From DATNPX01 sp036702975 (GTDB lineage Bacteria > Cyanobacteriota > Vampirovibrionia > Obscuribacterales > Obscuribacteraceae): 64,000 nt of DNA. This document shows, piece after piece, positions 1 through 8,261 of the stretch. Below the pieces are notes generated by a model, which ran no database searches, was not told where the DNA came from, and saw nothing but the letters and a program-made list of their open reading frames with translations. The translations under genes were made by a program, and so were the position numbers. Positions within the stretch are counted from its first letter, which is position 1, and every line of letters begins with the position of its first letter. Location of the stretch: NCBI GenBank assembly GCA_036702975.1, contig DATNPX010000016.1, positions 248,001 through 312,000 on the forward strand, in the 5' to 3' direction.

Positions 1-881
1 GCAGCGAACTCAGAGGCAGAACGAATCATCGCAATCAATCGCTCCGGCGGTCCAGCCGGTCTTACAAAAGGCACAGGCGCATCATTCTTCAGTGCAGACA
101 GCCGGGCCATCTCGGAATCGGTCAGGGCGCTTCCAAAGACCACAACATTGTCGAGGAAGTCGGGATCGACCTTGGCCAACAGTTGGTCGTAAAAGTTCGA
201 ATCCACCAAGAGCAGCCCATGATGCAACTTAAGCGTAGGCATTATGCTGAAAGAGAGCCCGGCCATATCACTATCTGAAAGCTGTATCCTAAAACGCCGA
301 ATTGACTCTCCTGTCATTAGCACCACATTTGGTAGCGCAGCGTCGCCGAGAAACTCGACTTCCTCGAAATGCTCGAGCTGATAACGACCGAGCACCACTT
401 TAGTCTCAGCAGGCATGAGCAGCAACTGGGCGAGCATCTCAGTGGTTTCCACCGAGTCAAGAGTGACGAAACGCTCGGCAAATCGACGCTCGCACTCCTT
501 CCGCAATTTGCTGAATATAATCTCTAGAGCATCATCATTTGGCACCAGCGCAACGCGTGGATTAATTCGTTTACGCCAGTTGCGAGCCAGTTTCTTCAGT
601 GCATCGTCTGTGTGTTGTACTGCCAACAGAGGAAAACTGGTACTAGCGATCGGATAGCTAGTGCGTTCTTCCACGATGCATCCTATAGCGCCAGCAGAAA
701 ATGCCTCGCCGAGGAAGTCATGTCCATCATACTCTTCGCCGCGCAGGGCAAGAAACCAGTCACCTTCTTCAAGTTCACGAGTATCAGTACAGATGCGCCC
801 ATCTTCTTCATGCATCATCCCAAGCGCAATACGCGCTTCGGTCAACTCCATGATCTCTTCTGCTGTAAACGTAGCGCCCAT
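1..881 (-). CDS. MurF-like protein lacking the ATP-binding P-loop (partial, C-terminus off the left edge)
   Basis: The reading frame is open from an ATG at 881 to the window edge (293 codons). A GGAG lies just upstream of the ATG. Residues about 30-75 match the N-terminal substrate domain of UDP-MurNAc-tripeptide ligase MurF: a DTREL then GDWFLALRGEEYDGHDF pattern, then AGAIGCIVEE. MurF normally follows the LARNWR-type segment with a GSxGKTT P-loop. Here that place reads ALVPNDDALE, so the nucleotide-binding motif is gone, and the central domain is only faintly Mur-like (a VDSN / VVFGSALTD stretch recalls the NADD...FG region). Family membership of the N-terminus is clear. Loss of ligase activity is inferred. 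It could be a regulatory or scaffold paralog of MurF, or a diverged pseudoenzyme. The remaining C-terminal part is not visible. Confidence 0.7.
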   Translation of the reverse strand, partial: MGATFTAEEIMELTEARIALGMMHEEDGRICTDTRELEEGDWFLALRGEEYDGHDFLGEAFSAGAIGCIVEERTSYPIASTSFPLLAVQHTDDALKKLARNWRKRINPRVALVPNDDALEIIFSKLRKECERRFAERFVTLDSVETTEMLAQLLLMPAETKVVLGRYQLEHFEEVEFLGDAALPNVVLMTGESIRRFRIQLSDSDMAGLSFSIMPTLKLHHGLLLVDSNFYDQLLAKVDPDFLDNVVVFGSALTDSEMARLSALKNDAPVPFVRPAGPPERLIAMIRSASEFA

Positions 882-956
882 CTGTGCTCCAAAGAGAAAC
901 TAAATTAGCGGCGCTGACAATTGTACCGTGACCGGTCTCGTTATGAACCGAAGTTC

Positions 957-2108
957 CTAATGCTGTTCATGCTGCGCGCTCCATTCCTTTAACCGGCGCC
1001 GTATGTCGGGCATGGCTTGGTTGGCAGCGTCAACACCTGCCTGGATGGCACGAACAGCATCCTTGGGATTGGTTGAGACAACGTCTATGCCGTCCGTAAC
1101 GGGATGGATGACGACATCGGCACGTGCAAGCTGCGGAGCATCTGTACGCGCCAGAAGAATCTGCTCGATGCGTCGAGCAACGCTGCCTACATGCCGAAAA
1201 GTATCCACAGGCACCAGTTCGAGGCGCTCATTGACCGGCACAGCGATGACGATGTCCGCCCCCATCGCTCGAGCCTCATCCACTGGAACGTTGATGACAA
1301 CACAACCATCGACCAGAACCTGTTCGTCGATACGGACTGCCCTCCGCAGTACTGGTATTGCCGAACTTGCTTGAACGGCTCTGGATAAATCGCCGTGAGT
1401 AATGGGGAAAGCCTCCCCATCTCGCAAGTTTGTAGTCATTGCGCTGAATGGGATTTTCAGATCTTCAATGTTACGACGGTCTGGCGGCAAGCAGCTTTTA
1501 TAGTAATTGCGGAATTTGTTTCCAAAATAGAAACCATCGAATGGTTTCCAACCAACCAATCTAGGCATGAGGAAAAACGGTCGCACAGCGATGCTAACGA
1601 ATACCGGAACAGTCATATAACTCTTCATCAATTTCGGCTTTCTGAACCGCATTTCAATATCATCAACCGAGAGCCCTGCACAATACAGACCACCGACGAT
1701 AGCACCGATGCTGGTACCAGTAATCATGTCGACGTGAACGCCCTCTCTTTCAAGAACGCGTAAAACCCCGACATGTGCAGCCCCGCGGGTACCACCACCA
1801 CCCAAAGCGAGGGCGATTCTCGGTCTAGCGCTCGTGAGCTCTGTCTTGGTTGTCCTAGTTGTAGTGGTCTCGGTTGTGGATGTAGCTTCAGTTGTTGAGT
1901 AAGTTTGAATTGTGGTGGCCGTGGTGGCCGTGGTGGCTGAAGTGCCTGCGGTGGATGTGCCGGCAACTACAACAGCTCGAGCCGCAGACCCAATGTCTGA
2001 AGACTCGGCAGCATAAACAGCGGTTCTATTAAAAGCAAGGAGTGACACGACCGCCGCCATGCTGATGGCTTGCCGAACACGCGCTATCGGATGCAAGTTC
2101 TTAGGCAA
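957..2108 (-). CDS. Patatin-like phospholipase (RssA/NTE type), exported
   Basis: Patatin-fold acyl hydrolase acting on phospholipid or other acyl esters. The oxyanion motif GGGTRG, the nucleophile elbow GTSIG (Ser about 133) and the dyad Asp in VLVDGC (about 267) are all present. DG followed by Cys is a variant of the usual DGG/DGA. The start is placed at a TTG (2108) preceded by GGAG at 7 nt, giving a Lys/Arg n-region and hydrophobic core ending in AVYAAE, a Sec signal peptide. The frame extends upstream to 2129. Between signal and catalytic domain lies a linker of about 45 residues made almost only of Thr, Ser and Ala, typical of surface linkers. About 383 aa. No clear operon partner. Confidence 0.85.
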   Translation of the reverse strand: MPKNLHPIARVRQAISMAAVVSLLAFNRTAVYAAESSDIGSAARAVVVAGTSTAGTSATTATTATTIQTYSTTEATSTTETTTTRTTKTELTSARPRIALALGGGGTRGAAHVGVLRVLEREGVHVDMITGTSIGAIVGGLYCAGLSVDDIEMRFRKPKLMKSYMTVPVFVSIAVRPFFLMPRLVGWKPFDGFYFGNKFRNYYKSCLPPDRRNIEDLKIPFSAMTTNLRDGEAFPITHGDLSRAVQASSAIPVLRRAVRIDEQVLVDGCVVINVPVDEARAMGADIVIAVPVNERLELVPVDTFRHVGSVARRIEQILLARTDAPQLARADVVIHPVTDGIDVVSTNPKDAVRAIQAGVDAANQAMPDIRRRLKEWSAQHEQH

Positions 2109-2176
2109 ATTTCGACTCCAAACAATCAACTATTCAACTACTCAATGGGCAACTAAGCGGCGGATCGTAAAAGTCG

Positions 2177-2575
2177 TCAACCACGAATGTAAGTCAGCAC
2201 GACCTCTCTTTTGCGCGGTCCATCAAGTTCAATTAAAACGACACGCTGCCATGTGCCAAGCTGCAGCGCTCCTCTGTGAACCGGGAGCATGACGCCAGGT
2301 CCAATAATGCATGACATGATGTGGTCTGGCACGTGCGCAGGGTTATGTGGATGCCTGTAGTTCAGCTTCGGAATCAATTTTTCAAAGGCATCGAGCATGT
2401 CTAAATCGGTGCCCGGGTCTAGGTCTGCCGTTGTCACCGCACAGGTGGTGTGCTTAGCAAACACATGACAAAGTCCATTTTCAGCCTTCTCGCCACCCAA
2501 AAACGCCTCGACCGAATCGGTGATATCGACTACCTGCTTTTTATGTTTGGTGGCTACTTGCTCGGTCCGTGGCAT
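2177..2575 (-). CDS. YjbQ/UPF0047 family protein
   Basis: Member of the YjbQ family (annotated as secondary thiamine-phosphate synthase; the physiological role is not settled). Visible signatures are HTTCAV, the HPHNPAHVPDH segment, GPGVMLPVHRGALQLGTWQ and the terminal ELDGPRKREVV, covering the whole 132 residues, the usual family length. The frame is open up to 2635, but the ATG at 2575 has AGAGAGGA directly upstream and fits the family's N-terminus, so I start there. It is divergent from the kinase-like gene that begins near 2656. Confidence 0.88.
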   Translation of the reverse strand: MPRTEQVATKHKKQVVDITDSVEAFLGGEKAENGLCHVFAKHTTCAVTTADLDPGTDLDMLDAFEKLIPKLNYRHPHNPAHVPDHIMSCIIGPGVMLPVHRGALQLGTWQRVVLIELDGPRKREVVLTYIRG

Positions 2576-2655
2576 ATGTCCTCTCTCTGACAGCGCCGCT
2601 ATTGTATCGCGCAGGGAGAAGAAATACTTTTTCATGCGACTCGTTTATCATTGCT

Positions 2656-3495
2656 ATGTTGACCCCAGAATACATTTCCGTGACCGAGCAAAGATCCGAA
2701 ACCAAATCAAAAGACGAACTCTTCGACGACGGAGTCGCCAACGCCGGGTCAATCTTCAAAAGAGGCGAGGAAGTCGTGCGTCCGTGCGGACCGCATTCGC
2801 CAGGCGTACACGCGCTTCTGCAGCATTTGAGTGACCAAGGATTTCACGGAGCGCCGCTTCCAATCGCTCTAGAACCACAGACCGAGCGTCTTTCATACAT
2901 ACACGGCACAGTACCGAAACCACCTTACGATGACTGGTTCTTGCAAGATGAGGTGCTCATCGAAGTAGCGAGGCTGCTTCGACGATTTCATGAAGCTGTG
3001 AAGAGTTTTACTCCGCCTTCTTATAGTCAGTGGAACACTGGTCTCTCCGATCCACGAGGCAAGGGCATCATCTGCCACAACGACGTAATTCCAGGCAATG
3101 TCGTTTTCGACTCTGGCAAACCTGTTGGATTTATCGATTTCGACTTCGCTGCTCCTGGCAGTCACTTATGGGACGTCGCAAGATCCGCACGCGCCTGGGT
3201 TCCTCTCGACAGCCCGGAATCGACTGAAAGTTATGGACTGGGAGGGCTTAATCACTTCACACGCCTGAGAACATTTGTGGATGGTTATGAACTCTGTAAG
3301 AGAGAGCGCGAAGAGATAGCTGGAATGCTGGAAGAATGCAATACAGTGTCCGAGACGTACGTTACGAGCCAAATGCGAGCAGGAAAGCCTTCGTTCGTTG
3401 CACTTTGGAAAAAATACGACCTAGACACGTTGTATGAGAAACGGCGTAACTGGTTTCGCACAGAGCGCGAGAAGCTAGCTGCCGCTTTAGCTTAG
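2656..3495 (+). CDS. Aminoglycoside phosphotransferase (APH) family kinase
   Basis: APH/choline-kinase fold small-molecule kinase, about 279 aa. The catalytic loop reads ICHNDVIPGNVVF (HxDxxxxN) and the metal-binding motif GFIDFDFAAPGSHLWD follows, both diagnostic. The N-lobe is short, beginning near the variable strand region with VVRPCGPHSP. The substrate cannot be read from sequence; such genes phosphorylate aminoglycosides, sugars or amino alcohols. The start is uncertain: the ATG at 2656 has no obvious Shine-Dalgarno sequence, and the frame is open upstream to 2569. Divergent from the YjbQ gene. Confidence 0.8.
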   Translation: MLTPEYISVTEQRSETKSKDELFDDGVANAGSIFKRGEEVVRPCGPHSPGVHALLQHLSDQGFHGAPLPIALEPQTERLSYIHGTVPKPPYDDWFLQDEVLIEVARLLRRFHEAVKSFTPPSYSQWNTGLSDPRGKGIICHNDVIPGNVVFDSGKPVGFIDFDFAAPGSHLWDVARSARAWVPLDSPESTESYGLGGLNHFTRLRTFVDGYELCKREREEIAGMLEECNTVSETYVTSQMRAGKPSFVALWKKYDLDTLYEKRRNWFRTEREKLAAALA

Positions 3496-3500
3496 TGCCA

Positions 3501-4400
3501 CTAGTTTTGCGGCACTCGCGGCGGAATGGCAGGAACTCCGGAGCTTGAAGGACTCGTAGAAGCAGGAGGAACTGTCGATCCAGCACCCGAACTCGGAACA
3601 GAAGCACCAGAATTTGCAGGCGAAACCTCGGTCTTAGGCTTCACAATGACCTTGCCTGAGATTGCCTTATCCACACTGCGGGAGACACCTTGAATTAACT
3701 CTCCGATGTTGTCTGCATCGAAGTATCTGCCACCGGAACTTTCGGCGACGCAATGCAACTCCTCCTGAGCCCCCTTGTCGTGCAATGAGAGTCCAACCAC
3801 ATCAACTTTTAGCTTGATACCATAACGCGGCAGCAGACTTATGAATTTACAGGGATCACCGCCACAAGTGTCGCGCCCGTCGCTGATCAATATGATGATC
3901 TTAGAACCAGCAACGTTATTGAAATCCTCCTCGGCACACATTCTCAGTGCCATCTCCAATGGAGTTAAGCCAGCGGGCTGAATTGTTCGCACAGCCTGAA
4001 TCAATCCAGCGCGATTGTGAGCCCCAAGAGGCACAAGAAGCGCTGTTTGTCGGCAATCTATTTGTATTACTTCGCTAAAAGACTGCCCGAAGACACGCAA
4101 GCCAACATTCACATCTGGAGGAATGCGCAAAATCGCCTGCTCTATAACCTGCTTGGCGGCGTTCATCTTGCGCTCCGTGCCACCAAATTTCTCCTTCATG
4201 GAATAAGAGGCATCGATGAGGAACAAAATGTTGATCGGCTCGCGGTCAACACCGCCTTGCAACAATGAAGAATTAGCGCCACTTTGCGGATAGGCAGACG
4301 AAGCATCGCCCTGCAACGGGTATGACTGCGCAAAAGCCGGAGACACTGCCAATCCTGTAGAGAGGCAAGCCGTCCAAATTCGTTGTAAAAGGGTTCGCAT
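3501..4400 (-). CDS. Secreted von Willebrand factor A (VWA) domain protein
   Basis: About 299 aa. It starts at the ATG 4400 with an n-region MRTLLQR and a hydrophobic core ending VSPAFAQ, a Sec signal peptide. The VWA domain begins at INILFLIDASYSMKEKF, containing the MIDAS DxSxS motif; the ILISDGRDTCGGDPC stretch supplies the later metal-site Asp. It probably binds a protein ligand through a divalent metal in the periplasm or outside. The C-terminal 50 residues are Pro/Ser/Ala-rich (PASTSPSSSGVPAIPP), a low-complexity tail. The frame runs upstream to a TTG at 4490, but the ATG gives the cleaner signal peptide. It ends 5 nt from the convergent APH-like gene. Confidence 0.85.
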   Translation of the reverse strand: MRTLLQRIWTACLSTGLAVSPAFAQSYPLQGDASSAYPQSGANSSLLQGGVDREPINILFLIDASYSMKEKFGGTERKMNAAKQVIEQAILRIPPDVNVGLRVFGQSFSEVIQIDCRQTALLVPLGAHNRAGLIQAVRTIQPAGLTPLEMALRMCAEEDFNNVAGSKIIILISDGRDTCGGDPCKFISLLPRYGIKLKVDVVGLSLHDKGAQEELHCVAESSGGRYFDADNIGELIQGVSRSVDKAISGKVIVKPKTEVSPANSGASVPSSGAGSTVPPASTSPSSSGVPAIPPRVPQN

Positions 4401-4735
4401 CACGAAGGGCCTTGAGCAAATCGTCACCATCATAACAGCCATTATTGAGATGATTCCCTTCTCGCTGCCATAGAGCTTAACCCCTGCCAACGACTAAAAA
4501 TTTCATGCTTGGCATCCAATAATCGTTCTGCCGAGCCCGCAAACCATTACAGAACAACGGAATCCATTCCCAATATGAATTGAAAACGGTTCTTATACCC
4601 TTAAACTTTCTTGACCTAGATGCAACGTAAATGCTCCACACATCGACATCTTCAAAATCAGACCAAATGGAAACGGCGCAAATTCGGCAACTAATGATAC
4701 ACATAAGTAAAGCGACTGAATTCGAAGGAGAAGAC
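4401..4735. other. Intergenic region between divergent VWA and His-rich genes
   Basis: A 335-base stretch without a supported gene. It must hold promoters for both divergent genes. On the + strand a weak sigma70-like pair, TTGAAA (4580-4585) and TAAACT (4602-4607) with a 16-base spacer, could serve the His-rich gene. I see no convincing Zur- or Fur-type palindrome. Confidence 0.35.
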
Positions 4736-5083
4736 ATGGGTTGCACAACACATTCAGAGCATGAGCACAAACATGGAGCATCATGCGGTCACAAATCTGT
4801 CCAGCACGAAGGGCACACCGACTATTTGCACGATGGACACTTACACCATGTGCACGGTGACCACGTCGACGAACACAAACTGCCTGAAAATGGAGCGAAC
4901 GAAAATACCTGCACGCCAGAACACAACTGCACAGGACACGAAAAAGACCACTCGCATGGACCAACATGCGGACACGAAGCGATCCCGCATGGAGACCACG
5001 TCGACTATCTCGTCGAAGGCCATCTACACAGACCATGCAGCGGACACTGTGATACACATGGCGAACTAGCGATGGCGAAGTAA
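4736..5083 (+). CDS. His/Cys-rich metal-binding protein
   Basis: 115 aa, starting at an ATG with GAAGGAG 6 nt upstream. It is extremely rich in His, Asp/Glu and Cys, with no signal peptide or membrane segment. It holds two copies of a unit of the form H-x-C-GHK/E-x(2)-HGDH-xDYL-x-GHLH: GASCGH...HTDYLHDGHLHH and GPTCGHEAIPHGDHVDYL...GHLH. Proteins with this HGDHxDY..GHLH pattern occur in many bacteria near zinc-handling genes. It likely buffers or chaperones zinc or another soft metal in the cytoplasm; the metal is inferred. It converges on a MerC-like gene with its own His/Cys tail, 22 bases away, which supports a metal-homeostasis pair. Confidence 0.8.
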   Translation: MGCTTHSEHEHKHGASCGHKSVQHEGHTDYLHDGHLHHVHGDHVDEHKLPENGANENTCTPEHNCTGHEKDHSHGPTCGHEAIPHGDHVDYLVEGHLHRPCSGHCDTHGELAMAK

Positions 5084-5105
5084 AGGTCGCAGCCCTGCTT
5101 ATTCG

Positions 5106-5507
5106 TCAGCGACGGTCAATGTGAACATGAGCATGCGAGTGGGTGCAGCAGCCACCCACTCGATACTTGCGGTTTTCCATATTGGCTTTGATTAACAGGA
5201 AACTTCCAAGTGCGCTAAGCATAAGATGCACGGTGTGGTCGATCAAATTACCGGCAAAATTCGTGAAGAACATAACGACGAATCCCGAAGCCATCAAGAA
5301 CATCACGCTCTTACGTTTGTGCTTCAAAAAACCGGCAGTGATTGTCGGCATGCAGATTGCGAACACTAATAAAAGCAAAACCTGGTCGCCGATGCCATGA
5401 CAAATCTCATGCAGACCTACAAGCGGAAGAGTAAATAAAACGATTGGAATTACGATGCAGTCAATAAGACAGATAATCGGACCCACAAGTGATAGTACTT
5501 CCAGCAT
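5106..5507 (-). CDS. MerC-domain inner-membrane protein with His/Cys-rich tail
   Basis: About 133 aa, with four hydrophobic segments. The first carries ICLIDC, matching the metal-binding Cys/His of MerC near its N-terminus (ICLIDCIVIPIVLF). The C-terminus reads VGGCCTHSHAHVHIDRR, a probable cytoplasmic metal-capturing tail. MerC family members move mercuric ions or, in non-mercury contexts, related soft metals. The absence of merA, merR and merP nearby argues against a mercury operon. The start is uncertain: ATG 5507 fits the family length, but the frame is open to 5576. Convergent with the His-rich protein gene. Confidence 0.75.
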   Translation of the reverse strand: MLEVLSLVGPIICLIDCIVIPIVLFTLPLVGLHEICHGIGDQVLLLLVFAICMPTITAGFLKHKRKSVMFLMASGFVVMFFTNFAGNLIDHTVHLMLSALGSFLLIKANMENRKYRVGGCCTHSHAHVHIDRR

Positions 5508-5718
5508 GGACTCGAGTTTGTTGTTTATTGAGCGTTTAAACAAGACTTTTCTCTGTAAATGAAGGAAAGAAAGCAAAACAGGAAGAGCTCAAACACATTC
5601 ATAAGGCAAGGTAACGGAAGCTCAACAGCGTATGCAAACTGTTACCTAAGCCAGTCGACGCTCGCTCTTTCAGTTCGTTCCCTCAGACAAGAGATGCTAA
5701 CTGCACAGGTTCGGACGG

Positions 5719-6975
5719 CTAGACTGAGCGCCTTCCGGTGACGATCATTAATTCACGCGGTCCACGCAAGCCAAATGCCGACTGAAAATTCACGGGCTGA
5801 ACACAAGTCAAATTGGGCATGCGCGAATAGAGAGCTTTCAAGGCTACCGCTGCTTCGAGCTCTGCCAAACCGGCACCGATGCACCTGTGTATTCCATCGC
5901 CAAACGCCAGATTGCGTTCGTTCTGGCGAGTGATATCGAAAACATCAGGATTGCTAAACTTTTCCGGATCGCGATTGGCACTACCGAGCAGTAACCAAAC
6001 CATGTCACCTTTTTTGATATGCGCACCACCAATAGTGACATCCTTACCAGCTAGACGCGGAGCTGTTTGGGCTGGACTTTCAAACCGGAGCACCTCCCTG
6101 ACTACAGCATCTGCGTTCTGCATGTCTTGCTTGAAGAGAGCAGCTTGTTCGGGGAACCGGCTCAGACAGTAAACACTATTGCATATCAAATTGACCGTCG
6201 TTTCAAAACCAGCGATCAACAACAAGATACTGGTTGCAACGAGCTCTTCGGTTGAAAGTTTGCTTCCGTCTTCCTCTGCTTGCACAAGCACCGACAGAAG
6301 ATCATTGGACGGATTGGCGCGATGAGTCTCAATGTGCGGCTTCAAATATGCCGCGAATTGTTTCATCGCTGTCCCAGCTATCATCAGACGTTTTACGTCA
6401 CGATTGCCCCCGATCAGTCCAACAACTTGCTGGGACCACGTGCGCAGAGTTACCGCATCATCGACTGGAATACCCAATATCAAACCGATCACACCCAAAG
6501 GAAATGGATGCGCGAAATTCGGAATCAGACTGATTGGACTGGAACTGTAGTTGCCACTTTTAGCCAACTCATCGGCGAGCGTTTCGGCGAGCTGCTCAAT
6601 CTTAGGCCTCAATGCTTGGATGCTCGACGGTGTAAACGCCTTGCCCACCAAAGTTCGCACCCGCGTATGAGCCGGCGGATTCAGGTTCAGCAGCCAGTTG
6701 GAAACGATTTGTCGGAGAAATCTCAAAGAAGGAATGAAGTTCGCCAGAAATGAAGTCGGTGCATATTTCCATCGATGAATCTGCTTTTCGAAGGAGTTGT
6801 CTTTCAAAATCGCGTGCACGTCTGCGTATCGGCTTACTATCCAGTATCTTTGCTCGGCGCACCACCAAATTGGCGCTTCAGCTCGCAGCCTGGCAAGTTC
6901 AGCATATGGATCGTTGAGAAATCTCTGGTCGGACGACGCCAGCGGATTTACGAGTCGCGACACTGTTGCTACCAC
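5719..6975 (-). CDS. Cytochrome P450
   Basis: 418 aa, the usual size of a soluble bacterial class I P450. The I-helix oxygen-activation motif AGFETT, the K-helix ExxR (EVLRFESP) and the haem-ligand loop FGDGIHRCIGAG (Cys about 365) are all present, so the enzyme should be active as a monooxygenase. The substrate is unknown. It needs ferredoxin and reductase partners, which are not encoded nearby. It starts at a GTG (6975) with GAGGAG 6 nt upstream. It lies in the same direction as the bicupin gene upstream (7108-8067), separated by about 130 bases that hold an imperfect hairpin. Confidence 0.95.
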   Translation of the reverse strand: MVATVSRLVNPLASSDQRFLNDPYAELARLRAEAPIWWCAEQRYWIVSRYADVHAILKDNSFEKQIHRWKYAPTSFLANFIPSLRFLRQIVSNWLLNLNPPAHTRVRTLVGKAFTPSSIQALRPKIEQLAETLADELAKSGNYSSSPISLIPNFAHPFPLGVIGLILGIPVDDAVTLRTWSQQVVGLIGGNRDVKRLMIAGTAMKQFAAYLKPHIETHRANPSNDLLSVLVQAEEDGSKLSTEELVATSILLLIAGFETTVNLICNSVYCLSRFPEQAALFKQDMQNADAVVREVLRFESPAQTAPRLAGKDVTIGGAHIKKGDMVWLLLGSANRDPEKFSNPDVFDITRQNERNLAFGDGIHRCIGAGLAELEAAVALKALYSRMPNLTCVQPVNFQSAFGLRGPRELMIVTGRRSV

Positions 6976-7036
6976 GAGAATCTCCTCAATTCGGAACCAA
7001 ACATCTAATTTGCATCAAGAGAGCAACGTGATTATC

Positions 7037-7078
7037 AACTCTCATGCGACAAGATATAAGACGTCGCGTTTAAGAGTT
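7037..7078. other. Imperfect inverted repeat upstream of the P450 gene
   Basis: AACTCT (7037-7042) and GCGAC (7046-7050) pair with GTCGC (7063-7067) and AGAGTT (7073-7078), with unequal internal loops. It lies between the end of the bicupin gene and the P450 start. It may be a weak terminator or an operator; no T-run follows on the minus strand. Confidence 0.35.
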
Positions 7079-7107
7079 TACATTTAACTCGATGATAAAG
7101 TCGACCG

Positions 7108-8067
7108 CTAGGGTGATGGAACAGCTTTGTTTGGCAGAACGAATTTGATGTCGAGAGTTCGCAAGTATGTTTGCAATCCGGCATCCTGCATTGGTATCAA
7201 ATGCGCTTCTTTGGACGATTCGTTAAAATGCGCATGCCAATAGCCAGGAGGTGTAATAAATGCCGAATAAGGGTGCCAGTCCACACGAGTCGGGTCCAAA
7301 ATTTCACCCTTCTCGTTGATTTTAGTTCCTACGAGTGTAAAGCACCCCGGTTCACAATCGAGAATCAAATCCAGCGCCACTGACTGATGCCGATGAGGTA
7401 GCTGCACAGTACCAACCGGCAAGACACCCAACATAGCCCACAAGGTGTGGGTAACGGTCAATGTTTGGTCCATTGCATCATTGGCAAGCAAAACGCTGAC
7501 GCGACTGCGATTAACCGCATCAGCCTCGGCCGCTACCTCTGCCAGCTTCTTCCGCGAGTCCTGCGAGGTGTACAGTGTCGGTTTGAAGCGCGGCACGTCG
7601 GCTTTAACACCCAAGTATCGTAAAAGAGGTTCGTCATGCACTAGATAAAATGCAGAATCTTCAACCGCCGAGTGCTCGGATTCTCCGCCGGCTGGAAGCA
7701 CGACGAAATCACCAGTACTCCACTGTATTTCAGCATCGCCAAACCTTGTCATCCCCTTGCCGCGCATGACATATACGAGCACAGAGGTGGCATTGAATCC
7801 CGTCACTAACCGCTCACCCGGCAGAATATGCACGAAGTTGGCACAAAGAGCAGGACTGGTAGCGGGTCCATCACAGCCGAGCTTGTCGCTAATGTCGAGT
7901 GGAATAAGCGCTGTGCCGCCTGACCGATGGAGCTCTCCACTGAAATCAGCGAAAGGGATTCGGCTGATGATGCCAGACCCGATCGGGTCTGCGGCTTTGG
8001 TGTACTCGTAATACTTTCCGTGTTCGGTAAACCGCTTGGTGTCTATAGCCGCTTTCGTCGTGCTCAT
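7108..8067 (-). CDS. Bicupin protein, gentisate 1,2-dioxygenase-like
   Basis: About 319 aa with two cupin domains and no signal peptide. The first cupin has the fold features (GKGMTRFGDAEIQWSTGDFVVLPAGGESEH) but a poor metal site. The second has LPHRHQSVALDLIL and later PPGYWHAHFNES, supplying the His ligands usual in gentisate and salicylate dioxygenases. A ring-cleaving, Fe(II)-dependent role is plausible but not proven; no other aromatic-degradation gene is adjacent except the P450. The start is the ATG at 8067 with AAGG 8 nt upstream; a GTG at 8076 is in frame. Confidence 0.7.
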   Translation of the reverse strand: MSTTKAAIDTKRFTEHGKYYEYTKAADPIGSGIISRIPFADFSGELHRSGGTALIPLDISDKLGCDGPATSPALCANFVHILPGERLVTGFNATSVLVYVMRGKGMTRFGDAEIQWSTGDFVVLPAGGESEHSAVEDSAFYLVHDEPLLRYLGVKADVPRFKPTLYTSQDSRKKLAEVAAEADAVNRSRVSVLLANDAMDQTLTVTHTLWAMLGVLPVGTVQLPHRHQSVALDLILDCEPGCFTLVGTKINEKGEILDPTRVDWHPYSAFITPPGYWHAHFNESSKEAHLIPMQDAGLQTYLRTLDIKFVLPNKAVPSP

Positions 8068-8261
8068 CTTCTGCACCTTCTTCCGTTTTACAACGCTATC
8101 CTTACTTCAATACTTCAATTCTACAGACAATGCCGCCTAAGCGAGTACGATTGACTGCATCAAGCTTTATCTTGAAATCCAACGAAATAATCCTAATTCT
8201 GTGACTTCAACCTTTTCAGAATCTATAATCGATGCAAGCCCTTCATCGAGGAGCATCCCAT

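Noticed and set aside
6280..6753. Frame of 157 codons opposite the P450 gene
   Set aside because: Shadow of the P450 frame; no start signals.
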